Origin: Candidatus Caenarcanales bacterium
GTDB lineage: Bacteria; Cyanobacteriota; Vampirovibrionia; 2-02-FULL-35-15
Direction: 5' to 3'
Assembly (NCBI GenBank): GCA_020050435.1
Contig: JAGVKQ010000016.1
Coordinates: forward strand, 1-64,000
Length of the DNA: 64,000 nucleotides
Part shown: positions 44,004 through 52,785 of the stretch, piece by piece
How the letters are laid out: the number at the start of each line of letters is the position of its first letter
How positions within the stretch are numbered: position 1 is the stretch's first letter
Position numbers and translations under genes: made by a program
Notes under the pieces: generated by a model
What the model was told of the DNA's origin: nothing
Database searches by the model: none
Seen by the model: only the letters and a program-made list of their open reading frames with translations

Positions 44004-44080
44004 ATGTCATTCTGAAGGAGCAAGGCGACTGAAGAATCTATTAACGTTAATGGATTCTTCGCATTCGCTCAGAATGACAT
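44004..44080. repeat. 77-base inverted repeat, TGTCATTCTGA type
   Basis: ATGTCATTCT (44004-44013) pairs with AGAATGACAT (44071-44080), and GAAGAATC (44031-44038) with GATTCTTC (44053-44060). The element lies in the 205-base spacer between rplI and serA. Elements with TGTCATTCTGAGCGAA and GAAGAATC are known from many unrelated genomes as dispersed palindromes. Confidence 0.8.
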
Positions 44081-44109
44081 AATGCGTTAGTCGAATTGTC
44101 ACACGTCGT

Positions 44110-45762
44110 CTATACGCTTTCAGTTGTGGATAACTTGACGTATTTAGCCTCAAGAATACCATCTACTTTAGATACTTGTTTAACTAGTTCACTTGGCATT
44201 GGGTCATCAAGATTTAAAACCATCACTGACATTTCTCTTGGGCCCTTTCTGCCTACATGCATGGAGCTAATATTTATATTTCCTTTCCAAAGAATATTTG
44301 AAACCTGAGCAATCATTCCAGGTTTATCTTGGTGGTGAGTTAGCAACATATGCTCTGCAAGTGTCGCTGACATAGAATAGTTATCTACCTGAACAATGGC
44401 AGGTGTGCCTTGAGCTAAGAGAGTCCCTGAAATAAGTTTTTTACCTTTATCAGTTTTTACAGTAATAGTTAACTCTTCAACAAAATCTCCAGCTTCAACA
44501 GATTTTGATTCAACAACTTTTATTCCTCTTGCTTTAGCAATAGTAGGAGCATTCACAAAATTTACTCCTTCAACACTTTGAGAAAGTGCTCCTTTTAAAA
44601 CAGAAACAACAAGTGGATCAATATTTTTATTTGCAAGCTCACCTTTTGCTTCAATTTGAATTTCCTGAATAGCACCATCAGCCATCTGTGCAGCTACAGC
44701 ACCAAGACTCTGAGCAAGTGACATAAATGGTTTTACTAAAGCAATAGTCTCTGCACGCATTGCAGGAAGATTAACAGCGCTTCGTGCTAGTCCACCACTT
44801 AAAACATCTCTTATTTGCTCAGCAACATCAAGAGCTACATTTAACTGTGCTTCTTCTGTACTAGCTCCTAAATGAGGAGTTAAAACAACTTTATTTCCTA
44901 ATTCTAACAATGGATTATTAGTGTTAACTGGCTCTTCACTAAATACATCGAATGCAGCTCCGCCTACTTGACCAGATTTAATACCTTCAGCAAGTGCAGC
45001 TTCATCTACAATTCCACCACGAGCACAATTAATAATCCTTACACCCTTTTTACATTTTTTTATAGTCTCAGCATTTAAAAGATTAGCTGTTTCTTTAGTC
45101 TTCGGAACATGGAAAGTAATAACATCTGATCTTTTCCATATTTCTTCTAAACCTACCAATTCAAAACCAAGCTTCTTAGCCATCTCTTCATTTACAAATG
45201 GATCGTAAGCTAAAACCTTCATCCCTAGAGCAAGTGAAGCTTTTCCAACTCTAGTTCCAATTTTTCCAAGTCCAACAACTCCAAGAGTTTTACTAGACAT
45301 TTCAAAGCCCATAAAATCAGAGCGTTTCCACTCTTTCTTTTTCATGGATGCATCAGCAAGAGGAATCTGCCTAGCTAATGTCATCATCATAGCGATCGTA
45401 TGTTCAGCTGCCGCAATCGTATTTCCTTCTGGAGAGTTGACTACAATAATACCTTTCTGAGTAGCTGCTTCAAGATCAATATTATCCACACCTACACCAG
45501 CACGCCCAATAATTTTCATGGATGGTGAACATGCTTCAATAACTTCTTTAGTAACAATGGTTTGACTTCTAACTAAAAGCGCGCTGTAATCTTTAATAAT
45601 TTTTTTTAATTCGTCAGCTGATATGCCTGGCTTATAATCCACATCAGCAACTTGTTTTATAATTTCCAAGCCTGATTCATTTAACTTATCTGATACTAAT
45701 ACTTTTGGTTTGCCGTTTTTCATTAATTTTTCACTTTTCTCTTTTTCTAAAGTAGATTCCAT
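44110..45762 (-). CDS. serA: D-3-phosphoglycerate dehydrogenase
   Basis: SerA carries out the first step of serine synthesis. The 550-residue protein is the long type found in cyanobacteria and Mycobacterium: substrate domain, NAD motif GVVGLGKIGTRVG, catalytic RGGIVDE and HLGASTEEAQ, an intervening (ASB) domain, and a C-terminal ACT domain (MLLTHHQDKPGMIAQVSNIL) that senses serine. A GTGAG precedes ATG 45762; Met14 is an alternative start closer to the family norm. It stands alone behind the 77-base inverted repeat. Confidence 0.95.
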   Translation of the reverse strand: MESTLEKEKSEKLMKNGKPKVLVSDKLNESGLEIIKQVADVDYKPGISADELKKIIKDYSALLVRSQTIVTKEVIEACSPSMKIIGRAGVGVDNIDLEAATQKGIIVVNSPEGNTIAAAEHTIAMMMTLARQIPLADASMKKKEWKRSDFMGFEMSSKTLGVVGLGKIGTRVGKASLALGMKVLAYDPFVNEEMAKKLGFELVGLEEIWKRSDVITFHVPKTKETANLLNAETIKKCKKGVRIINCARGGIVDEAALAEGIKSGQVGGAAFDVFSEEPVNTNNPLLELGNKVVLTPHLGASTEEAQLNVALDVAEQIRDVLSGGLARSAVNLPAMRAETIALVKPFMSLAQSLGAVAAQMADGAIQEIQIEAKGELANKNIDPLVVSVLKGALSQSVEGVNFVNAPTIAKARGIKVVESKSVEAGDFVEELTITVKTDKGKKLISGTLLAQGTPAIVQVDNYSMSATLAEHMLLTHHQDKPGMIAQVSNILWKGNINISSMHVGRKGPREMSVMVLNLDDPMPSELVKQVSKVDGILEAKYVKLSTTESV

Positions 45763-45890
45763 TTATTAACTCACTTTCATATATAGGCTTATTATTTTAA
45801 TATAAAGAAGACTATATAGACCATAGAGACTATATGACTATTTTCATAAACATTAGAGTTTCTATAATAGTTCTACAATCTTGGCTTAAT

Positions 45891-46118
45891 TTAAGCTGCT
45901 AAATACTCTCTAACTTCAACCTGTACTCCAGATTTTGCTGCTTCTGTTGCAAGCTTAAGAAGTTTAGCTGTGGTTTCTTCCGAGAAAAAAGCTTCACCAC
46001 AATTTTCACAAACACTTGCTGGGACTTCCTGAAAAACAACAGTAGTATTCCCTTTTGTCATGGTAGCAGTGGTATGTCCATCTTTTGTTTCACCACTTTT
46101 ACAAATTGTACATTTCAT
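45891..46118 (-). CDS. YgiT-type zinc-finger protein (MqsA-family antitoxin-like)
   Basis: The 75-residue protein has two CxxC pairs (MKCTICKSG at the N-terminus and CENCGEAFF near residue 37) forming the YgiT-type zinc finger seen in MqsA N-terminal domains. The usual C-terminal helix-turn-helix is missing, leaving a short helix (EETTAKLLKLATEAAK). It starts three bases after the end of the DUF4258 gene, the standard layout of a DUF4258/YgiT toxin-antitoxin pair. Confidence 0.85.
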   Translation of the reverse strand: MKCTICKSGETKDGHTTATMTKGNTTVVFQEVPASVCENCGEAFFSEETTAKLLKLATEAAKSGVQVEVREYLAA

Positions 46119-46121
46119 AAC

Positions 46122-46403
46122 CTATTTCCTTTTTTTAAACTCATCTTTCCATAATAAAACATCTGGCTTATATACTGTAATTATAATTGCTTTCTTAGTG
46201 TTATTGTCAATAGCAACAACTACATGCAAAGGACTATTATTAATATACCCTAGTAGCAAATAGCTTGGGAATGGTTGATCATTAGGGTATTCTTCAACTA
46301 TATTCCCACTTTTTACAACTTCTTTAACATCTGTAGTGGTTATCCCACGTTCATACATCCTTTGAATAGCGTGTAACCTAAAGTCAATAGAAGAGAATTC
46401 CAT
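46122..46403 (-). CDS. DUF4258 protein (putative toxin)
   Basis: The 93-residue protein has the DUF4258 pattern: RLHAIQRMYERGITTTDVKEVV, EEYPNDQPFPSYLLLG, LHVVVAIDNNTKKAIIITVYKPD and a final W. The family is related to RelE/MqsR-like folds and is usually paired with a YgiT zinc-finger gene, as here. Toxicity has not been shown for most members, so 'toxin' is inferred from context. Confidence 0.82.
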   Translation of the reverse strand: MEFSSIDFRLHAIQRMYERGITTTDVKEVVKSGNIVEEYPNDQPFPSYLLLGYINNSPLHVVVAIDNNTKKAIIITVYKPDVLLWKDEFKKRK

Positions 46404-46484
46404 AACGATTATTATAACTTAGGTTTATAACTTTTATAAAATCATCAAATGTAACCCAAGGTATCATCATTGTTAAAATAAAAG

Positions 46485-46691
46485 ATGATGAAAGAAAAGA
46501 AGCTAAAAATTATTCATGATAAAAAGGGTGAAACCTTAACCATCTATTTTGACAGACCATCTAAAAACCAAATTTGTGAAGAAGTTGGTGATGGAGTAAT
46601 TTTAATTAAAGACAAAAAAAGTAAAAAAGTTATAGGGTTTGAAAAACTATACTTCAAATCAAAGTTAAACAATATTATCAATTTACAATAG
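46485..46691 (+). CDS. DUF2283 family protein
   Basis: The 68-residue protein (two adjacent ATG codons at the start) has the DUF2283 layout: IHDKKGETLTIYF, then VGDGVILIKDKKSKKVIGFEKLYF. It is divergent from the DUF4258 gene, 81 bases away. DUF2283 genes are often neighbours of DUF4258 genes, so the three may form one module. The molecular role is unknown. Confidence 0.8.
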   Translation: MMKEKKLKIIHDKKGETLTIYFDRPSKNQICEEVGDGVILIKDKKSKKVIGFEKLYFKSKLNNIINLQ

Positions 46692-46733
46692 TGAGAAAAC
46701 AATTAAACTTTAAATTATAAACGTAAGTTTTAT

Positions 46734-48011
46734 TTAGGCTGCTACCGGTAGTCTTGAGTTCGGATTAACAGGAGTTACATTCTCTGAAAGATTAACTAAA
46801 TCAAATTGAAAGTCGCTATCAACTATTCCAAGAATAATTTGATCTAACTTATATGCCAAGGCATTTGCAGCTGAAGATGTACCGCTTATTCCTGCTTTAA
46901 TCAACCTATCTTCTGGGTCTGTAGTGGTTAATATATTATCAACAAGTTCTGTCAACTCATTTGGAATGATTGGATTAGCTGCTTTAAGAGGAATATATAA
47001 TCCTGTTTGTGTAGCATTTTCAAGATTAAGCAGCGTAGTTAGTATTCTTGCCGTATTAGTAGATTGGACTACAGATTTACCGCTAAGAGCAACATAAATT
47101 ACAGTTGCTAAACCATAAATATCTGCAGACTCACCTAAAAACTTATCTGCTGAAGCCTGCTCTGGAGACATATGCTCTACAGTACCAACAATTTGATTTG
47201 TATCCGTAGCAACTGTTTTTAGTGAGGGGTTCTCTGCATCTGACATTTCTTTTGAAAGTCCATAATCACAGAGGACTACATCAAATAAATCATATGCACT
47301 TTCAGGTTTTTTTGCAGGTTCTAAAAGTATGTTTGCTAACTTAATATCTCTATGAACAATATCATAATTATGCAATTCGCTTAATGCTTTGGCAACCTTC
47401 TTTGCCATATAAATTATAGACATTAAGTGCGGTTTATTTCCCGACCTTAACTTACTAAGTAAACTTCCCTCAGGGTAAACAGGCATTACTATCACTGTGT
47501 CATTAGGTTTTGCAGGATCGAACTTATGATCTAGGAGTGGAATTAGTCCTGGTTTCCCAGTCATTAATTTCATGTTTTCAATTTCTCTTTTTAGTCTTGT
47601 GACTTGAGACCTTATAGCTTTAGCTGAAGCGTTTAGGTTGATTTTTGGGGTTTTTATAGCTACAGGATTATTGTTTTCATCTGTAGCCAGATAAACATCT
47701 CCCATACCACCTGAACCCAACTTAGCAACAGTAGTATATGTATGATTATTGGTTGTTAAAGTAGTTGAAATAAATGGTTCTTGTGGTGGTTCTTCTAAAG
47801 TAGAACCTATGCTTTGACGGGCAGCATGAACTGATGCAGAGGCGTGCCTATCACCTGGCACAGCCAAATCATCTGGTGGACTATCAGGATGAGGCGAGTG
47901 ATGTTGTGGAGTATGATCTAAAAGTTCAGCAGTATCTGAACCTGCTAAAGGATCAGGCTTTTCAATTATTCTCGTAGGAGATATTGCTGATATTGAACTA
48001 ACTTGGTCCAC
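46734..48011 (-). CDS. Serine/threonine protein kinase (PknB-like), soluble
   Basis: The 425-residue protein has a complete Hanks-type kinase domain: glycine loop GSGGMGDVYLA (99-109), lysine 120, HRDIKLAN (220-227), DYG at 249-251 in place of DFG, and GTVEHMSPEQA (276-286). About 90 residues precede it, rich in His, Pro, Ser and Asp (HHSPHPDSPPDD). There is no membrane helix or extracellular sensor domain, unlike PknB. It starts at GTG seven bases after AAGGA. It is divergent from the 954-residue gene over 248 bases, which suggests shared control. Confidence 0.9.
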   Translation of the reverse strand: MDQVSSISAISPTRIIEKPDPLAGSDTAELLDHTPQHHSPHPDSPPDDLAVPGDRHASASVHAARQSIGSTLEEPPQEPFISTTLTTNNHTYTTVAKLGSGGMGDVYLATDENNNPVAIKTPKINLNASAKAIRSQVTRLKREIENMKLMTGKPGLIPLLDHKFDPAKPNDTVIVMPVYPEGSLLSKLRSGNKPHLMSIIYMAKKVAKALSELHNYDIVHRDIKLANILLEPAKKPESAYDLFDVVLCDYGLSKEMSDAENPSLKTVATDTNQIVGTVEHMSPEQASADKFLGESADIYGLATVIYVALSGKSVVQSTNTARILTTLLNLENATQTGLYIPLKAANPIIPNELTELVDNILTTTDPEDRLIKAGISGTSSAANALAYKLDQIILGIVDSDFQFDLVNLSENVTPVNPNSRLPVAA

Positions 48012-48259
48012 TAAAAATTCCTTCCAACTTATATTCTAATTCTAGCTTAAAAAAAACCTAATTGAAATACATCATTTAGATAATACTTGAAATCTTTCAA
48101 ATTTCTTAATTATGTAATACGGTTAATTGATTAATTTTTTTTAATACTTTATGAAATATGCAAATATATACGATATTTATACGTCAATTAATTAAAATTT
48201 AATAATCTTTACTTTTTGAATGAAATATACTCATAATATTAAGAAGTTTAAAGTATATT
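48012..48259. promoter_or_regulatory. Divergent promoter region between the kinase and the 954-residue gene
   Basis: The 248 bases hold only AT-rich sequence, with runs such as TTAATTGATTAATTTTTTTTAA and several TATAAT-like hexamers (for example ATACGATATTTATACG and ACTCATAATATT near 48230). Both neighbours read away from it, so promoters for each must lie here, but I cannot fix their positions. Confidence 0.4.
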
Positions 48260-51124
48260 ATGCAACCACTTGAATTAAGACCAACAAATAGTGTTACAGG
48301 AGGATCTACCTCTCAAACAATTCCTGGAATACCTATTAGTGATTCAGGCACCTTTTTCCCAGATTCAGATACATTAGCTAACACTTTCAAAGGATGTTCA
48401 ACAGTATTCACAACGAACACCCCAGCTAACCCAGCCAGTAGTGCAGAGCTCTTACTTCACAATACACTAACTAAAAGATGTGCTTTCAACTGGAGAAAAA
48501 GTGAAGGCCAAGAAGTTTTAGCACTGACAAACAATACACTTGCTACCTTTACAGCAATATTTTCTGACTCTTTCCCTAAGCTAGACAATGAAACATTAAG
48601 TAAGAATTTTTTAAAGGTTCCTCCTGATCAAAGAAGAATAGAAGCATTAAAGCTTTTTGATGGTAACTATGACAGATACTTAACTACAGTTAGAAACAAA
48701 TTAAAACTTAGTGCATGTGAACTTCTTTTACATAGAGTATCAAAAGAATTTACACAAGGCGAAGAAATTACTATTCAAAATAATGCAAATCAACTTCTAT
48801 CAGAAGTAAGCGCTTCTAAAGCCGTAGAAAAAATATCCTCAAGTAAAAGAGCAAATTTTTCACTTTGCAAAGATCTTCTTCAACTTGCTAAGGAAAATGA
48901 AGGATTAATAGTTTTATTAACTGGAAACTGTATAAATTTAGCAGGTTCTATAGCTCAAGGGAATTTAAATGATCATGGGAGAAAAATCTTAGAGGTAATA
49001 GAAAGAAATGATTTGGAAACCTTTAGAAACAGTGTTTTAAACCTACAATACTTGAATATCATAGATAAAATCCAAAGAAGTCCTAATTCTGATACAGGAA
49101 AACCCACATTACTTTTAACTTACATGGATGAAATGTCTAAGATGTTTGACTCTGAAGAGAGATCATTTTCACCGAAGCATGGATTATCTGTGGAAAATAG
49201 ATTAATTCAAATTGTCAGACAAACATTAGAAGACTTTGATAAAGCCTATGAGGTAGAAGTTAGAGAAATAAATACTCTTAGAGCTCAATCCCTATCCAAT
49301 ACAGCAGGAGCAATTAGTGGAAGAGTCGTCACAGAACTTGGTAACAGTGGAACTAGACAACTACAGAGTAATGGATCCCCTATCCTTTCCACCGATTCCT
49401 CCCCTCTAACAATTACAACTCAATCTGCCGCTGCTAAAGCCTCACCAAGAGGAAGTTGGTCAAGAAGAAGCATGGTAGTAACAACTGCATTAACTTTCAC
49501 TGGTTTAGCTTTGTGGAGAGCTGGGGCTTTTGATCCCTCCCAATCTCCTATCAACCCAGCAGCAAATGGTGGCACTCATGTAAATGGTGGTAATGGGGTT
49601 AAAGCAGTAGAAAATAATGGTGGAGATAAAGGGAAGAAAGAGTTAGTTGATTCTATATTAGAGCTAAATAAAGAAACAAGAAAGTTTGAAAGAGAAATCA
49701 ATAACTATCCTGAATCAAGAGATTTCTTAGGTGCAGCACAAAAAGCTTTATCAACAGTAAAAATCAAATCAGGAGTAGTGCTTGGGAAATGGAACAACTC
49801 AGAAGATCCTAAAGAACTAACAGAAGGACTAAATGCTCTATCAACAGATCAATTAGGTAAATTAAAAGAAGCATTTGAAGAGTTCTCAAAAGCTGAATAC
49901 ACTGTCAAAATCATAACTGTTCTTGAGCAAGAAAATAATTTCAGCAAAGAGTATATGGAAAAATCTATAGCAATAGAAAAAAAACATAAGATGAACGGGC
50001 TCTCTGCTGATAATGATAAAAAAATGTTTCTTTCTGGCTATGAAGCTAATGCATTAAAAGCTTTTTATACTGAAAGAGTGGCATTATTCCAGCCAGAAGC
50101 AGATTTTCAAAGCCTAGATGAAAATCAAAGAACAATGGTAACTGAACTCTTAAAGTTAAAAGAAGAATTCCCCACTTATAAAGAAAAAGAAGATATAGAC
50201 CAAGTAACAGCTGTATATAAAAAACATAAAATAGACCCAACTACAGTAAAAAGAGAAGACCTCATTAAACTAGCCAAAGCTACTCCAGAAGCACTAGCTG
50301 ATGTCTATGTAGAGAGCTTAGATGCTAGTTGTAGGGTAGTGGCGAAGGGGGAGTTGGAGGAGTTGAAGAAAACAAATCCCATTGATAAAAATCTACCTGC
50401 AGAAGAACTAAAAAGAAACATCGATAAAGTTTATTTATCTGTTCTCCAGTATTATTTAATGCCAAAAACAAGTGAGGAATTTTTATTAAAAGAAATTGAT
50501 AAATCTATTGACTATATAAAAAAACATAACTTAGATCAATGGTTGGAAACACTTGAAAACTATAAAAAAGGAAATGTTTCTCATGAGGATCTAGTTAAAT
50601 CTTTAGATAGTGTAAAACTTGGTGGTTCATCCGAATTAAAATATGTTTTATTTTCACTAGTTGGATTCAAAAGACTTGAACAATTTACTAAAGAATCTAA
50701 AATAACCCTGCCATCTGATATTTCACAAAAAGACACTCAGAAACTCGATAGTTTTATGCAATCAACCTATTCTGGAATACCCGAAGATTTAAAAACAAAT
50801 TTAAATAACGCATTAAGAGATATATTTACTGAAAATGAGTTTTATGACAGAGATAATGATTTATACTGCCCTTATGAATTATTTGGCAGAGATTTATTAA
50901 TATTCGGCTATAGCTTTTCTCCAAATCATGAAGCTATATTAAATGGAGCAAATTCTCAAGAGATAAAGCAGCGTAATGCTATTTGTTTAAATAAAATTTT
51001 ATCTAGGCTCTCTAAAGTGAAAATTGAAATTAGTAAAATTCAAGATTTAAAAATAATTATTTTAGGACTCAATAGATGTAAAATACGATTAGAACAAATT
51101 GTTGATAAGATTAATGCTAGCTAA
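48260..51124 (+). CDS. Large hypothetical protein with one central membrane segment
   Basis: I do not recognise this 954-residue protein. Residues 1-400 are mostly helical with a Ser/Thr/Asn-rich start and a Ser/Thr-rich stretch (about 350-400). A single hydrophobic helix (about 407-423, MVVTTALTFTGLALW) follows two arginines. A Gly/Asn-rich linker (NGGTHVNGGNG) comes next, then about 500 residues of charged, helical, coiled-coil-like sequence rich in Lys and Glu. No signal peptide is seen. The layout suggests two large domains on either side of a membrane. Position opposite a Ser/Thr kinase makes it a candidate substrate or partner. Confidence 0.75.
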   Translation: MQPLELRPTNSVTGGSTSQTIPGIPISDSGTFFPDSDTLANTFKGCSTVFTTNTPANPASSAELLLHNTLTKRCAFNWRKSEGQEVLALTNNTLATFTAIFSDSFPKLDNETLSKNFLKVPPDQRRIEALKLFDGNYDRYLTTVRNKLKLSACELLLHRVSKEFTQGEEITIQNNANQLLSEVSASKAVEKISSSKRANFSLCKDLLQLAKENEGLIVLLTGNCINLAGSIAQGNLNDHGRKILEVIERNDLETFRNSVLNLQYLNIIDKIQRSPNSDTGKPTLLLTYMDEMSKMFDSEERSFSPKHGLSVENRLIQIVRQTLEDFDKAYEVEVREINTLRAQSLSNTAGAISGRVVTELGNSGTRQLQSNGSPILSTDSSPLTITTQSAAAKASPRGSWSRRSMVVTTALTFTGLALWRAGAFDPSQSPINPAANGGTHVNGGNGVKAVENNGGDKGKKELVDSILELNKETRKFEREINNYPESRDFLGAAQKALSTVKIKSGVVLGKWNNSEDPKELTEGLNALSTDQLGKLKEAFEEFSKAEYTVKIITVLEQENNFSKEYMEKSIAIEKKHKMNGLSADNDKKMFLSGYEANALKAFYTERVALFQPEADFQSLDENQRTMVTELLKLKEEFPTYKEKEDIDQVTAVYKKHKIDPTTVKREDLIKLAKATPEALADVYVESLDASCRVVAKGELEELKKTNPIDKNLPAEELKRNIDKVYLSVLQYYLMPKTSEEFLLKEIDKSIDYIKKHNLDQWLETLENYKKGNVSHEDLVKSLDSVKLGGSSELKYVLFSLVGFKRLEQFTKESKITLPSDISQKDTQKLDSFMQSTYSGIPEDLKTNLNNALRDIFTENEFYDRDNDLYCPYELFGRDLLIFGYSFSPNHEAILNGANSQEIKQRNAICLNKILSRLSKVKIEISKIQDLKIIILGLNRCKIRLEQIVDKINAS

Positions 51125-51131
51125 TATTAAT

Positions 51132-51881
51132 ATGATTTATAAAAATATTTTTTTTGCCATAAAGAAGTTCCTTTTCCCGGGGATTGATTTACACACCAGA
51201 TGCAGAAGCAAGTTTCTATCTAAATATTTCCAAAGTGGTGCAATTAAGACTCTTGATGCTGGCTGTGGTAACGGAGCATTAAGTTACAAAGCTTATCTAT
51301 TAGGTAATAAAGTATTAGGAGTATCCTTCAATGAAACTAACATAAGAAATAATACTGCCTTTTTTAGGTTTTTAAATTGTGATTCAGAAAGATTACAATT
51401 TAAGTTTTGTAATTTATATAATATTAAGTCTTTAAATGAAAGATTTGATCAAATAATTTGCAGTGAAACTTTAGAGCATATAACAAATGATAAATTAATT
51501 CTTAAAAGCTTTTATGAAATATTGAATCCTGGAGGGGTTCTGCATCTTTGTTGTCCATATTCATTACATAGAAAAAATAATTTAAACAGGCAAGATATAC
51601 CTGAAGATGGAGGACATGTTAGAGATGGGTATACTTTTGAAGATTATGAAAACCTACTAACACCATTGGGATTTCGCATTACTGAAAAGATTGGATTAGG
51701 ATCTCCTTTATTAGTCTTCATAGATGACATTATTCGATTAGTATCAAACAGGTTCGGACTAATTCCTGCAATTCCAATATTTATATTATTACTCCCACTA
51801 ACCATATTTGATAATTTAAATCCACTTACACCGCTTTCCATTTATGTTAAATGCATGAAAGAAGACCCCTATCAAGTTTAA
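51132..51881 (+). CDS. Class I SAM-dependent methyltransferase
   Basis: The 249-residue protein has the SAM-binding motif I LDAGCGNGALSYKA, the downstream IICSETLEHI and a NPGGVLHLCCPY segment, typical of polysaccharide-linked Methyltransf_11/23 enzymes. A hydrophobic stretch near the C-terminus (IPAIPIFILLLPLTIF) suggests membrane association. Starts at 51114 (ATG) and 51099 (TTG) overlap the previous gene; none has a clear ribosome site. It starts the polysaccharide cluster. Confidence 0.85.
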   Translation: MIYKNIFFAIKKFLFPGIDLHTRCRSKFLSKYFQSGAIKTLDAGCGNGALSYKAYLLGNKVLGVSFNETNIRNNTAFFRFLNCDSERLQFKFCNLYNIKSLNERFDQIICSETLEHITNDKLILKSFYEILNPGGVLHLCCPYSLHRKNNLNRQDIPEDGGHVRDGYTFEDYENLLTPLGFRITEKIGLGSPLLVFIDDIIRLVSNRFGLIPAIPIFILLLPLTIFDNLNPLTPLSIYVKCMKEDPYQV

Positions 51882-51897
51882 TAGTAAGATCAGATGT

Positions 51898-52785
51898 CTA
51901 TAACAAGTTAGTATATTTTTTAGCCAGTAATATAAGATTTCCCCCGTTTAAATTAGAATAATCTTGTTGATCCAAAAAAACATCACTACAAGTAAGCTCT
52001 GCAAATTCTGTAGTCATTTTTGTAGAAAACCCTTTATCATTAAAACACTTAAAAAGGAACTCTGGAGTAATTGCATTTACATGTACTTCGCCTATCATGG
52101 GACCCCAATATACTCCTTGCTCTTTAGCTTCTTTAGATGAACAATTAGGACATTCTAATATTAATACTCCATTATCAGTTAAGGACTTTTCAAAGAAATC
52201 AAATACTAACGATAAATTAGAAACATGTTCTATAACATGACAGGAGTAAATAATGTCAAATTTTTGATCAATAATATCATTTATAGAATTGTAAATTTTT
52301 ACCTTAAGATTTTTAACACCATAACTAGCTCTTTTTTTACTTATTTCTATTCCTGTAGCATCAAAGCCATAATTATTAGCCTGATACAAAAAATATCCCC
52401 ATGAAGAGCCATATTCTAAAAGTCTGTTTTTCCCATTAGAAATTCTTTTTAGCATTTCTAATCTTTCCGAAAAATCTTTACCACTGTTTTTGAACATGGT
52501 GTTTTTAAAACAAGCAAGTTCATTATCAGAAGGTAATTCTGTCGTTAGATCTTGAGAATATTCATTTTCATAAAATATTTCTGAAAAACTTACATTATCT
52601 TTAGGAAATCGAAAATTTAAATAGCAATCATGGCATTTAACTAATTCTAGAATAATATATTTTCTTTCTATAGTTTTTATATTTTTACTATGGCAATAGG
52701 GGCATTTTCTAGAATAGTTATATCTTTTAGATCTAAATAGTAATCTAAAGAGAAATAATAGCTTTCTTTTAATATCACTTGCCAT
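51898..52785 (-). CDS. SAM-dependent methyltransferase with N-terminal zinc ribbon
   Basis: The 295-residue protein starts with a basic stretch and a zinc ribbon (CPYCHSKNI...CHDCYLNFRFP, about residues 24-60), followed by a methyltransferase domain (RLLEYGSSWGYFLYQ, FDIIYSCHVIEHV, NGVLILECPN). This layout is common in methyltransferases of sugar and capsule gene clusters. Its start overlaps the end of the GT4 gene by 11 bases, so the two are co-transcribed. Confidence 0.85.
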   Translation of the reverse strand: MASDIKRKLLFLFRLLFRSKRYNYSRKCPYCHSKNIKTIERKYIILELVKCHDCYLNFRFPKDNVSFSEIFYENEYSQDLTTELPSDNELACFKNTMFKNSGKDFSERLEMLKRISNGKNRLLEYGSSWGYFLYQANNYGFDATGIEISKKRASYGVKNLKVKIYNSINDIIDQKFDIIYSCHVIEHVSNLSLVFDFFEKSLTDNGVLILECPNCSSKEAKEQGVYWGPMIGEVHVNAITPEFLFKCFNDKGFSTKMTTEFAELTCSDVFLDQQDYSNLNGGNLILLAKKYTNLL

